Shown one piece after another: positions 25,315 through 33,493 of a stretch of DNA of 64,000 bases. Source of the stretch: Tepidimonas alkaliphilus (GTDB lineage: Bacteria; Pseudomonadota; Gammaproteobacteria; Burkholderiales; Burkholderiaceae_C). Every line of letters begins with the position of its first letter. Position 1 is the stretch's first letter. The notes under the pieces are model-generated. The model saw nothing but the letters and a program-made list of their open reading frames with translations. It searched no databases and had not been told where the DNA came from. The stretch covers positions 98,574 to 162,573 of the forward strand of contig NZ_VJNB01000005.1 of the NCBI RefSeq assembly GCF_007556595.1, in the 5' to 3' direction. The translations under genes were made by a program, and so were the position numbers.

Positions 25315-26397
25315 ATGCCGCTCACCGAACCTGCTTCAGCGCGGCTGCAGGCCATTGAGCTCGCGCGTCGGCTTTGGCTCGACGAGCGGCGCGAAGACCC
25401 GACCGTGCTGCCCGACTGGATTGCCGCCTCGTGGCGGCGTTGCTTGGCCCGCGGTCGCCAGCCCTATGAACGCTTGACGTTCGATCAAGTCGGCGCATCG
25501 GCCCAGCGCTGCGCGCTGGAGCGCAACGCCGCTTTGCGCCGCGTGGCCACGCCGATCATCGAAAGCAGCCTGGCTCAGGCCATGCGGGATACGGGCTACT
25601 TTGCGCTGCTGACCGACGCGCACGGGGTGGTCATCGGGGTGCACGGCCCCGCCGACCTGGCCAACCCGCATGTGCAGGCGATTGCCCGCATCGGCGTGGA
25701 CTTGTCGGAAGCTGCGGTCGGCACCACCGCCATTGGCGCGGCTTTGGGCGAGCGCATGCCGGTGTGGCTGCATCGCGGCGAACACTTTTTCGAAGACACG
25801 GCGGTTTATTCCTGCGCCGGGGCCCCGTTGTTTGGCCCGGATGGCGCATGCATCGGCATGCTTGACCTGACCGGCGTGCTGGCACCCGAGCGCCGTGCGC
25901 TCAAGCACTTGGTGGCGGCCACCGCGCGCCGCATCGAACACGCCCTGGTGGCGGCGGCGCCCCATGCGCTGAGCCTGCGCTTGGCTTGGCCGGGCCGCCT
26001 GCCGGGCGATGACGCGGATGGCATCTTGGCGTTGGACGGCGACGGAGCGATCGTGGCGGCCAACCGCGCCGCCGCCGAGATGCTCGACCTGCAACCGCCG
26101 TGGCCCCACATTGAAGCGGCGCTGGCCTTGCCCGCCTCGGCGCTGTTTGACGCCGCGCGGCGGCAACGCCCGCCTTGGGAAGCACCTACTTGGGCTGGGC
26201 TGCGGGTGATGCTGCTGGCGCAATTGGCCAGCCAAGAGCCGCCCGCAGGCGCATCGGCCACGGCGCTGCCGCTGCGCCACCGCCAGACAGCCCTGATCCG
26301 CCAGGCCGTGGCCGAAGCCGGCGGCAACGTCGCCGAGGCTGCGCGGCGGTTGGGCATCAGCCGCGCAACGGTTTACCGCAAGCTGCAGTCGCCATGA
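25315..26397 (+). CDS. GAF-domain Fis-type regulator lacking the AAA+ domain
   Basis: A 360-residue protein resembling the sensory and DNA-binding ends of AcoR/AcxR-like activators. Residues 30-60 carry IAASWRRCLARG, the signature opening of this group. A GAF sensor follows (about 65-210, with GTTAIGAALGERMPVWLHRGEHFF), then a PAS-like segment. The C-terminus is a Fis helix-turn-helix, VAEAARRLGISRATVYRKLQ. The sigma-54-interacting AAA+ module normally in the middle is absent. It is divergent from aorA and convergent with tupA, so it most likely regulates the aldehyde oxidoreductase operon. Ligand unknown. Confidence 0.83.
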   Translation: MPLTEPASARLQAIELARRLWLDERREDPTVLPDWIAASWRRCLARGRQPYERLTFDQVGASAQRCALERNAALRRVATPIIESSLAQAMRDTGYFALLTDAHGVVIGVHGPADLANPHVQAIARIGVDLSEAAVGTTAIGAALGERMPVWLHRGEHFFEDTAVYSCAGAPLFGPDGACIGMLDLTGVLAPERRALKHLVAATARRIEHALVAAAPHALSLRLAWPGRLPGDDADGILALDGDGAIVAANRAAAEMLDLQPPWPHIEAALALPASALFDAARRQRPPWEAPTWAGLRVMLLAQLASQEPPAGASATALPLRHRQTALIRQAVAEAGGNVAEAARRLGISRATVYRKLQSP

Positions 26398-26408
26398 CGT
26401 CAGCCGGC

Positions 26409-27227
26409 CTAGGGGCTAGCGGCCACTGGCTGAAACACCATCTCGCCGTGAAGACGGAACGCCGCGATCGCCGCTTGGCCTCGCGGCCCGGCCAGCCAGT
26501 CGGCCACCCGCTGCGCCCACTCCGCTTGCACGTGCGGATGGCGGCGCGGGTTCGTGACCACCACCGCGTAGGGGTTGCGCAGCCGCGCATCGCCCTGCAC
26601 CAGCACGGTCAGCTCGGCACGGTGGCGAAAACTTGCCCATGTGGCGCGATCGGCCAACGTGTAGGCCGCCAGCGCCGCCGCCATTTGCAGCGCAGGCCCC
26701 ATGCCGCAGCCGCAGGCGCGGTGTCCGCGACCGATGGGGCCCCGACCGCCAGCCAGCGCCCACAGCCGCTGCTCGGCCATGTGGGTGCCGCTGCGATCCG
26801 CGCGGGAAATCCACGGCGCGCCCGCCGCCGCGATGCGCTGCAACGCCTGCACCGCATCCCCGCCGCGCGCGCCTGCGGGGTCATGGCGCGGCCCCACCAT
26901 CAGCAAATCGTTGACCATCACTTCGATGCGTCGCAACCCATGGCCCTGCGCCACCAGGGCGGTTTCCGCCTGCGCATCGTGCCCCAGCAACAAGTCGGCA
27001 TCGCCGCGGCGCACCAGCTCGACCGCCTGCCCGGTACCGACGGCCACCACCCGCAGCTCGATGCCGGTGTCTTGGCGCAAGCGCGCTCGCAAATGGGCCA
27101 TCAGCCCAGAATGCTCCACCGACGTGGTGGTGGCCAACACAACCGTCGGCGCCGCTGCCCACCCGCGGCGCGCCGGCCCGACGCAGCCAACCGCCGCGGT
27201 TGCCAGCAACCAGCCGCGACGCCTCAT
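26409..27227 (-). CDS. tupA: Tungstate-binding protein TupA
   Basis: A 272-residue periplasmic anion-binding protein. It carries the tungstate-group motif TTTSVEHSGL (33-42), followed by HDAQAE, ISRADRSGTHMAE and GMGPALQMAAAL, as in TupA relatives. An N-terminal signal is present; the cysteine at 15 could be lipidated but the lipobox is weak. It delivers tungstate with high selectivity to TupB/TupC. Its ATG overlaps the tupC stop. Third transport gene in a run led by an MBL-fold protein. Convergent with the regulator gene. Confidence 0.87.
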   Translation of the reverse strand: MRRRGWLLATAAVGCVGPARRGWAAAPTVVLATTTSVEHSGLMAHLRARLRQDTGIELRVVAVGTGQAVELVRRGDADLLLGHDAQAETALVAQGHGLRRIEVMVNDLLMVGPRHDPAGARGGDAVQALQRIAAAGAPWISRADRSGTHMAEQRLWALAGGRGPIGRGHRACGCGMGPALQMAAALAAYTLADRATWASFRHRAELTVLVQGDARLRNPYAVVVTNPRRHPHVQAEWAQRVADWLAGPRGQAAIAAFRLHGEMVFQPVAASP

Positions 27228-27946
27228 GGCAAGGGTTCTTGGCTCACACGCAGGGCTGCTGGGTCATGAGCCGCCGGCTGGACCCGATCCCAGAAGGCGT
27301 CCACCGGCTCGTCCCACTTCAGACAACCGCCCTGCACCCACCACACCCGGGTGGCCAGGCGGCGCACCTGGCCCCAATCGTGGCTGCTGAACACCAACGT
27401 GCGCGGCCCCCCCTGTGCGGCCCCCGCCGCCATCAAGCGCAGCAAGCTGGCCTCCAGCTCTGCGCACGCCTGCGGGTCCAGGCTAGCCGCCGGCTCGTCC
27501 AGCAGCCAAAGGTCAGGCTGTTGCGCCCACAATCGCGCCAACGCCAGCCGTTGCTGTTGCCCGCCAGAAAGTTGATGCGCCGGTTGCCGCCAAAGTCGCT
27601 CCAAGCCCAACTCCGCCAGCGCCCGGCGAGCGGTGTGCCGCGCCTGCGACCACGCCACCCCTTGCAGCCAAACGGGCAAGGTGGCGTTGAGCCCCACGCT
27701 GGCACGCAACAGGAAGGGGCGCTGAAACACCATGCCAACCTTCAGCCCCGGTGCGCACAGCACCTGCCCTTCGGTCGGCGCCGCCACGCCCGCCAGCAAC
27801 CGCAGCAGCGTGGTTTTTCCGCTGCCGTTGGGGCCTACCACGGCCACGCACTCACCGCGGCGCAGCACGGCGTCGATGGATCGCAGCGCCCATCCTTGCG
27901 CGCCACGCAGCCCCACGCCGCGCAGCGTCACCACGACGTCGTTCAT
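27224..27946 (-). CDS. tupC: Tungstate ABC transporter ATPase TupC
   Basis: A 240-residue ABC ATPase. Walker A GPNGSGKTT, Q-loop VFQRPFLL, signature LSGGQQQRLALARL, Walker B LWLLDEPAASLD and the switch histidine in FSSHDWGQ. The start at 27946 overlaps the tupB stop (ATGA); the longer open frame would read into tupB. Position between tupB and tupA fixes its role. Confidence 0.87.
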   Translation of the reverse strand: MNDVVVTLRGVGLRGAQGWALRSIDAVLRRGECVAVVGPNGSGKTTLLRLLAGVAAPTEGQVLCAPGLKVGMVFQRPFLLRASVGLNATLPVWLQGVAWSQARHTARRALAELGLERLWRQPAHQLSGGQQQRLALARLWAQQPDLWLLDEPAASLDPQACAELEASLLRLMAAGAAQGGPRTLVFSSHDWGQVRRLATRVWWVQGGCLKWDEPVDAFWDRVQPAAHDPAALRVSQEPLP

Positions 27947-28659
27947 CCACCCACCCCGGCGCGATGCGGCTGAGCGGCGCGTCCCGCCCAAGCCCCCAGC
28001 CCGTGCAGCGCCCACACCACCGCCAGCAACACCAGCCCAAGAGCCAGCGCCAGCGGCAGGTCGCCTTTGCTTGCTTCCAGCGCGATCGCGGTGGTCATGA
28101 CGCGCGTGTAGCCTTCAATGTTGCCGCCCACCACCATCACCGCGCCGACCTCCGAAACCGCGCGGCTGAACGCCAGCAACACCGCCGACAGCACCGCGTG
28201 CCGCTCATCCCATGCCAGCAGCGCAGCGCGCCAGCCGATGCCGGCCCCCCACATGCGCAGCTGCTCTCCGTGATCGCGTTCAGCCGGCTCCACCGCGCGC
28301 CGCACCAGATTGACCACCACTGGCAACACCAAAACCGTTTGCGCCATCACCATGGCCGGCAACGAAAACAGCCAGCCTAAAAACCCCAGCGGGCCGGAGC
28401 GCGACAGCATCCAATAGGCAACCAGCCCCACCACCACCGAGGGTACGGCCAACAACCCATCCAGCAGCGTCATCCACGCCGCGCGCCCCGGAAAGCGAGC
28501 CACTCCCAGCCACGCTCCGAGCGGCACGCCCACCACGCACGCCAGCCCCGTGGCCAAGCCGCTGACAGTTAGCGATCGCGCCACCGTGGCCCAAAGCGTC
28601 GCATCGCCCTCGAACACGAGCGCCCAGGCCAGCGCCCAAGGGGATTCGTTCGGATCCAT
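27943..28659 (-). CDS. tupB: Tungstate ABC transporter permease TupB
   Basis: A 238-residue permease of the molybdate/tungstate/sulfate class with five or six predicted membrane helices. The coupling motif is present as EQLRMWGAGIGWRAALLAWDERHAVLSAVLLAFSRA, and SEVGAVMVVGGNIEGYTRVMTTAIALE is typical of TupB. An in-frame GTG at 28689 would lengthen it by ten residues; the ATG at 28659 was preferred, without a clear ribosome site for either. It begins 43 bases after the MBL-fold gene. Confidence 0.85.
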   Translation of the reverse strand: MDPNESPWALAWALVFEGDATLWATVARSLTVSGLATGLACVVGVPLGAWLGVARFPGRAAWMTLLDGLLAVPSVVVGLVAYWMLSRSGPLGFLGWLFSLPAMVMAQTVLVLPVVVNLVRRAVEPAERDHGEQLRMWGAGIGWRAALLAWDERHAVLSAVLLAFSRAVSEVGAVMVVGGNIEGYTRVMTTAIALEASKGDLPLALALGLVLLAVVWALHGLGAWAGRAAQPHRAGVGG

Positions 28660-28701
28660 TAGCCCGGCCAAAGCCGCAGACGGGCTCACTGCGGCGCTGA
28701 T

Positions 28702-29727
28702 TTAAAACAGCTCTTTTTCGGCTTCCAGATAAGCCAGACTTGTGTATTTGCCGATGTTGCTGTCAAAGCCGGCCATGGTCTTGGCGCGCCGCGCCACGCG
28801 CGGATCCTGCAACACCAAATCTTTGGCTTTCTCCAGCGGCACGCCGTCTTTGACCGCCTGCACGCACGGCTCCCAAATGCCTTTGAGAAAGGTGCCATAG
28901 TCGTCCAGCAGCGTCTTGCTGCCGCGGCCATGCCCGGGCCAGAAGACCTGATCGCCCACGGCTTTTTGCAGCGCCTCGTAATACTTGAACGTGCCGGGGT
29001 AGGAGCCGTCGTCGATGTTGGCGATGCGGTTTTCCATCGCGATATCGCCGACGTAGGTGAAGCGATCCTCCACCACTTCCACGCACAAGTCCGATGGAGT
29101 GTGCGCGCGTCCGTAATGATGCATGCGCAAGGTCACATCGCCGAACCGGTAGGTGCGCCCATGCTCGGTGGGCGTGTTGGGCGGCACCACCTTGGTGCCC
29201 AGCGTCGCCTGATTGGTCCAGCGCTCCATCAGGCTGCGCCACAAGTTCCCCTCGGCGCCCTTGACTTGCTCAATGGTGTGCGGCAGCGCATAAATCGGCA
29301 GGTTGGCCCCGAAAGCCTCGACAAAGGCGTGGTTGCCAAGCCAATGGTCGCCATGGTAATGGCTGTTGAAAATGGCCACCACCGGCTTGTCCGTAACGGT
29401 GCGGATCATGCGGATGGCCATCTGGCCGTGCTGCAAAGAGCAGCCCGAGTCCAACACCACTACGCCAGCGCTGGTGACCACGAAGATCACATTGGCCATG
29501 ACGCCGCGGTTTTCCGGCGTGGGAAAGCCATCCTTGGCGTAAATCATCCAGACATGCGGCGCGATGCGCTCGGGCCGCACATCGGGCACCGGCGGGCCCT
29601 CGATGAAGTCTTGCAACTGCTGCGCGAACACGCGCACCTCGGGCACCGCGGCCAGCGCGGCCACGCCAGCGGCGCTGCCAGCGGCCAGGCGCAGCCAGCG
29701 GCGACGGCTTATTGGGAATGGGGTCAT
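28702..29727 (-). CDS. Tat-exported MBL-fold metallo-hydrolase (SoxH-like)
   Basis: A 341-residue metallo-beta-lactamase-fold protein. The leader SRRRWLRLAAGSAAGVAALAA (7-27) is a twin-arginine signal. The binuclear zinc motif HYHGDH lies at 123-128, with later ligands in GRAHTPSD, YVGDIAMEN and WPGHGRG. It resembles SoxH and the zinc metallohydrolases near quinoprotein systems, whose substrates are not established. GAGGAGA lies before the start at 29727; the open frame continues upstream. It is the first gene of the run leading into tupBCA, an unusual partner for a tungstate transporter. Confidence 0.83.
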   Translation of the reverse strand: MTPFPISRRRWLRLAAGSAAGVAALAAVPEVRVFAQQLQDFIEGPPVPDVRPERIAPHVWMIYAKDGFPTPENRGVMANVIFVVTSAGVVVLDSGCSLQHGQMAIRMIRTVTDKPVVAIFNSHYHGDHWLGNHAFVEAFGANLPIYALPHTIEQVKGAEGNLWRSLMERWTNQATLGTKVVPPNTPTEHGRTYRFGDVTLRMHHYGRAHTPSDLCVEVVEDRFTYVGDIAMENRIANIDDGSYPGTFKYYEALQKAVGDQVFWPGHGRGSKTLLDDYGTFLKGIWEPCVQAVKDGVPLEKAKDLVLQDPRVARRAKTMAGFDSNIGKYTSLAYLEAEKELF

Positions 29728-29816
29728 CGGCAGTCTCCTCGCAGGTCTGTGGCTCGGTGTGCTTTCGGAGAGCACACACCGGTTTCAAACATCAGCGTCC
29801 ACGAATGTGCCGATTG

Positions 29817-29829
29817 TGACGCGGCGTCA
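29817..29829. promoter_or_regulatory. Palindrome in the promoter region of the MBL-tup run
   Basis: TGACGC, one base, GCGTCA: a perfect 13-base palindrome about 90 bases upstream of the MBL gene. On the minus strand it partly overlaps a TTGACG (29830-29825) that could serve as a -35. Possible operator; factor unknown. Confidence 0.35.
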
Positions 29830-29837
29830 ACGGGGTG

Positions 29838-30422
29838 TCAAAAACCCAGCGACGCCCCCGCACCCAGCAAGGTGGCTGCACCCAACAGCGCAAACACCGC
29901 TGCGGCCACCCCGTGCACCAGCCGCATCGGCACGCGCCGCGCCAGCCGGTCGCCCACGAACACCGCGGGCACGTCGGCCATCAGCATGCCCAGCGTGGTG
30001 CCGATCACCACCATCACCGGCGCCGCGTAATGCACGGTCAGCGCCACCGTGGCCACCTGCGTCTTGTCGGCCATCTCAGCCAGAAAGAACGCCAAGGCCG
30101 TAGCGCTGAACACGCCCCAGCGCGCCGCAACGCGGACATCCCCTTCCTCGACCTTGTCCGGCACCAGCATCCACAGCGCCATGCCCAGAAAAGAAAGCCC
30201 TAAGCCCCAACGCAGCCAGGTGGGATGAAGGTGCGCCGCCAGCCACGCGCCCACGGCGCCGGCCAGCGCATGGTTGAGCAGCGTGGCCGCCACGATGCCC
30301 GCCACGATCGGCAGCGGGCGGCGAAAGCGCGCCGCCAGCAACAGCGCCAGCAATTGCGTCTTGTCGCCCATTTCGGCCAGCGCCACCACCCCAGTCGAAA
30401 CCGCCAACGCTTCCCATGTCAT
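29838..30422 (-). CDS. TMEM165/GDT1-family cation transporter
   Basis: A 194-residue membrane protein with two repeats of three helices. Each repeat opens with the family motif: EMGDKT at 17-22 and EMADKT at 116-121. Family members move Mn2+ or Ca2+ across membranes; bacterial ones export manganese. AGGGG precedes the ATG. Lies just downstream of the tRNA-Lys terminator. No manganese riboswitch was recognised in the short leader. Confidence 0.85.
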   Translation of the reverse strand: MTWEALAVSTGVVALAEMGDKTQLLALLLAARFRRPLPIVAGIVAATLLNHALAGAVGAWLAAHLHPTWLRWGLGLSFLGMALWMLVPDKVEEGDVRVAARWGVFSATALAFFLAEMADKTQVATVALTVHYAAPVMVVIGTTLGMLMADVPAVFVGDRLARRVPMRLVHGVAAAVFALLGAATLLGAGASLGF

Positions 30423-30462
30423 CCTGCGAACCCCTGGCCGACGGGCGCAACCCAAGACGCAC

Positions 30463-30484
30463 AAAAAAACCCGCTGTCTGCGGG
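30463..30484 (-). terminator. Rho-independent terminator after tRNA-Lys
   Basis: On the minus strand: CCCGC, loop AGACA, GCGGG, then seven T residues. It lies 20 bases past the tRNA 3' end and before the GDT1-family gene. Confidence 0.88.
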
Positions 30485-30504
30485 CTGCTTGATTTGAATG
30501 AATT

Positions 30505-30580
30505 TGGTGGGTCGTGCAGGATTCGAACCTGCGACCAACGGATTAAAAGTCCGCTGCTCTACCGACTGAGCTAACGACCC
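30505..30580 (-). tRNA. tRNA-Lys (anticodon TTT)
   Basis: A 76-base tRNA with encoded CCA. Acceptor GGGTCGT pairs with ACGACCC. The anticodon loop CTTTTAA gives TTT. The T arm contains GGTTCGAATCC. A minus-strand TATAAT lies 44 bases upstream and a terminator follows. Confidence 0.97.
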
Positions 30581-30623
30581 TAGCTGTTTTGCCGCGCCGC
30601 TATCGTGCGCTGCGAAAGCTTGC

Positions 30624-30629
30624 ATTATA
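30624..30629 (-). promoter_or_regulatory. -10 box of the tRNA-Lys promoter
   Basis: Consensus TATAAT on the minus strand, preceded by TGC (extended -10 like). No good -35 at the expected distance. Confidence 0.5.
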
Positions 30630-30636
30630 GCAGAGA

Positions 30637-31461
30637 TTAGAGCGTCTCCTTGACTCCTGCAGCCCATTGGTTCAACACCCAGCCAGCGGCGCAAAAGCCA
30701 AACGTGGCGGTGACGACCACGCTGGAGCCGTAGCCATGGCAGCTTAACGAGGCGCCGGGGCCAAAGGCGTCGGGCACTTGCGGGCAATCCGCCGCCGGGC
30801 GCGCCACTGGCTCGCGGCTGAAGACCGCCGCCAGCTCCATCGGGCCTTGGCTTGGCGCGCCATGCCGGCGCCGCAGCTGCTGGCGCAGCCGGGCTAGCAG
30901 CGGATCGTGGGTCGCGCGCGCCAAATCATCGATTTCAACCCGCTCGGGATAACGCTTGCCGCCAGCGGCGCCGACGGTCACAAGCGGCACACGGCTGCGG
31001 CGCGCCCAGGCAGCCATCGCCACCTTGGCGGCGATTTGATCGCAACAATCCAGCACCGCCAGCGGGCGTTGCCGCCCTTGGCGGTCGCAAGCGCGTTCCA
31101 GCAGCGCCACCCAGCCATCCGGCTCGACGAAAGCCTCCACTGCCTCCACCTGACAGCCCGGGTGGAAGGCCGCGATGCGCGCGCGCATGGCCTGCACCTT
31201 GGCCATGCCCAGCGTGTCGTCCAAGGCGTGCACCTGCCGGTTGATGTTGGACTCCGCGACGTGATCGAGGTCGATCAACGTCAACGCCCCGACGCCGCTG
31301 CGCGCCAACGCCTCCGCGGCCCAGGAGCCCACGCCGCCGACGCCCACCACGATGGCGTGCGCCTCAGCAAACGTGGCAGCCGCCGCCGAACCGTAGAGCC
31401 GCGGCACGCCTCGAAAGCGTCGCGCCTCAACGCCCCCCGCGCCGACGCTGGTCTCAGTCAC
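30637..31461 (-). CDS. tcdA: tRNA cyclic N6-threonylcarbamoyladenosine synthase TcdA
   Basis: A 274-residue E1/ThiF-like enzyme (CsdL/YgdL type) that uses ATP to cyclise t6A37 of tRNAs. Adenylate-binding GVGGVGSWAAEALARSG, then LIDLDHVAESNINRQVHAL, VLDCCDQIAAK and the C-terminal SCHGYGSSVVVTATFGF are family features. The start is a GTG that overlaps the stop of the YeeE/YedE gene by eight bases, so the pair is translationally coupled. Confidence 0.9.
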   Translation of the reverse strand: MTETSVGAGGVEARRFRGVPRLYGSAAAATFAEAHAIVVGVGGVGSWAAEALARSGVGALTLIDLDHVAESNINRQVHALDDTLGMAKVQAMRARIAAFHPGCQVEAVEAFVEPDGWVALLERACDRQGRQRPLAVLDCCDQIAAKVAMAAWARRSRVPLVTVGAAGGKRYPERVEIDDLARATHDPLLARLRQQLRRRHGAPSQGPMELAAVFSREPVARPAADCPQVPDAFGPGASLSCHGYGSSVVVTATFGFCAAGWVLNQWAAGVKETL

Positions 31462-32569
31462 GCTCCAATAACCAAAGCTGGAACCGTAAACCCGCCAGGG
31501 CCCCTATCACGATGCCGACCAACGCCAGCACGCTGGTCACGCTCAGCGTCGAGACGCCCGACAGACCCTGCCCGATGGTGCAGCCCATGGCCGTGACGCC
31601 CCCCACGCCCATGCACACCGCGCCTACGATGTGCAGCGCGGTGTCGCGCGTGTCGGCAAAGCCTTCCCAATGGAAGGTGCGCGTGCCCAGCGCCGACGCC
31701 GCCGACCCCGCCACCACGCCCAGCACGCTAACCACGCCCAGCGTCAAGGTTTTGTTGGCGTCGCTGAACAACATCAACCAGTCCAGCGTGTAGGCCATCG
31801 GGGCGGTAAAGGTCAGGGCCTCCATCCGCCCGCTTTGCGTAGCCACGAACGTCGGCTCCAGGGTTTCAGGGTGCTCCGGCACAAAGCCCAGCCAGCCCGA
31901 GACCGCCCACATGGCCACCACCGTCAAGCCGATGCCGATGCCGCCAAGCCAAGCGTCAAAGCTGCGCCGAAACTCCGCGCTGGAGACGGCCCACAGGATC
32001 AAGAGCGCCCCTACGCCGAGCCCCACGATAAGCAGCGACCAGGCTTCGGGCCAGCCCCACTGCCGCGCCAGCCAGGCCGGCAGCGGGCTGCCAGGCTGCA
32101 TGTCAAACGCCCACCGATCCACCGTGCGATCGCGCAACACCGCGGTGAGTCCGCGCAACGTGGCGTAGGCGGCCACGCCCATCACCACAAACACCACCAA
32201 CGCTTTGAGGCTGCCTGCGCCCAAGCGCACCAGCGTCTTGCTGCCGCAGCCGGAACCCAGCACCATGCCGAAGCCAAACAGCGCGCCGCCAACCAGCGCG
32301 GACGCCCAGATCACCCGCCCGCTGTAGTAGATGGTCTGGGTGGCGTCGATCACGCCCAGCGCTGCCAGCATGTGAAAGCCGATCATGGCCACCCCGATGG
32401 CCATCGCCCACATGCGCAGCCGCGTCCAGTCGCCCATGTTGACGACGTCGCTGATGGCGCCCATCGTGCAGAAATGGGTGCGTTGCGCCACCGCCCCAAA
32501 AACGGCCGAGACGGCAAACGCCGCCAGCAAGACTTCGGTGCGCAAGGTGGATAAAACGTTGGCGTCCAT
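31454..32569 (-). CDS. YeeE/YedE-family sulfur-compound transporter (TsuA-like)
   Basis: A 371-residue membrane protein with about nine helices and two halves. It bears the conserved cysteines of the thiosulfate transporter family: HFCTMGA near the N-terminus, GSGCGSK, and GCTIGQGLSG near the C-terminus. TsuA passes thiosulfate through the membrane by transient contacts with these cysteines. Placed upstream of tcdA and not far from the SQR gene, so it may import thiosulfate or another sulfane compound. Substrate inferred from the family. Confidence 0.85.
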   Translation of the reverse strand: MDANVLSTLRTEVLLAAFAVSAVFGAVAQRTHFCTMGAISDVVNMGDWTRLRMWAMAIGVAMIGFHMLAALGVIDATQTIYYSGRVIWASALVGGALFGFGMVLGSGCGSKTLVRLGAGSLKALVVFVVMGVAAYATLRGLTAVLRDRTVDRWAFDMQPGSPLPAWLARQWGWPEAWSLLIVGLGVGALLILWAVSSAEFRRSFDAWLGGIGIGLTVVAMWAVSGWLGFVPEHPETLEPTFVATQSGRMEALTFTAPMAYTLDWLMLFSDANKTLTLGVVSVLGVVAGSAASALGTRTFHWEGFADTRDTALHIVGAVCMGVGGVTAMGCTIGQGLSGVSTLSVTSVLALVGIVIGALAGLRFQLWLLERD

Positions 32570-32610
32570 AGGTTCGAGGACGCGATTGTAGGCTTGCTGC
32601 CCAGGGCTTT

Positions 32611-33459
32611 TCAGCGCAGTCGGCTCAAACGCTCACGCGCGGCAGCCGCGGCTTCGCTGTCGGGGTAGCGCTGAACAAGCGCCTGCCAGGTGGCGCGGGC
32701 GGCCTTGACGTCTTTGAGCTCAACCTGGCAGCTGGCGATCGCCAGCATGGCCTCAGGCGCGCGCGGATGTCGCGGGTAAGCGTCCAGCAGGCGTTGATAG
32801 GCTTCGATGGCTGGCTTGTAGTCGCGCGCCGCATAGAGAGCGTTGCCACGCCAATAATGCGCCAGCGGCGCGTAGCCGCTGCTGGGGTAGCGCTGCAAAA
32901 AATCGGCATACAGCTCTGCCGCGCGTCGAAAGTCGGATGCCCGCAGCGCGGCCATGGCGGATTCAAAAGCGCTCTTTTCTTCCGGGCGGACGGTGAATTC
33001 TTGCCCCTCGATCGTGACTTTGAGCGGCTCTTGGGCGCGCAGCCGTTCATCCAGCGCAGCCAGCGCATCGCGCTGCTGGCGCTGCAACTCCGCCAGCTGA
33101 AAGGCAAGCTGCTCCTGCTGACCACGCAGCTGCGCCAGCTCGCGCCGCAGCGCCTCGGTCTGGTTGGTCTGCTCCAGCAAGCCTAGACGGGCGGGCTCCA
33201 GCGCATTTTGCAGCTCTTGCAAGCGCTGCTGCGTGCTTTGCAGCGCGCGCTGCTGCTCCTCGATCAGTAGGCGCTGGGCTTCGATTTGCTGGCGCTGCGC
33301 TTCCAAGCGACCGCGCAGTTCGAGGATGGCCCGCCGGGCTTCATCGTCGCCAAACAGCGCCCAAGCTGGCGTGGCCACCCACACCGCCAGCAGCGCAGCC
33401 GTCAAGCCGCGCATCCACCGAACCTGAGCTACCCCCATCCGCTGAACATGACGCGTCAT
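32611..33459 (-). CDS. cpoB: Cell division coordinator CpoB / tol-pal protein YbgF
   Basis: A 282-residue periplasmic protein. Signal peptide to about residue 34 (ending PAWA-LFGDDEARR), then a glutamine-rich coiled coil (40-130) that trimerises in the family, then TPR repeats from about 165 (SAMAALRASDFRRAAELYADFLQRYP). It couples the Tol-Pal machine to peptidoglycan synthesis during constriction. GGGAGG precedes the ATG. Last gene of the tolB-pal-cpoB run. Confidence 0.92.
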   Translation of the reverse strand: MTRHVQRMGVAQVRWMRGLTAALLAVWVATPAWALFGDDEARRAILELRGRLEAQRQQIEAQRLLIEEQQRALQSTQQRLQELQNALEPARLGLLEQTNQTEALRRELAQLRGQQEQLAFQLAELQRQQRDALAALDERLRAQEPLKVTIEGQEFTVRPEEKSAFESAMAALRASDFRRAAELYADFLQRYPSSGYAPLAHYWRGNALYAARDYKPAIEAYQRLLDAYPRHPRAPEAMLAIASCQVELKDVKAARATWQALVQRYPDSEAAAAARERLSRLR

Positions 33460-33493
33460 TCAGCCTCCCTTCGCACGGCATCACCGCTGCGCC

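Noticed and set aside
30423..30462. Possible manganese (yybP-ykoY) riboswitch before the GDT1-family gene
   Set aside because: Only about 40 bases lie between the tRNA terminator and the ATG, with no matching structure.
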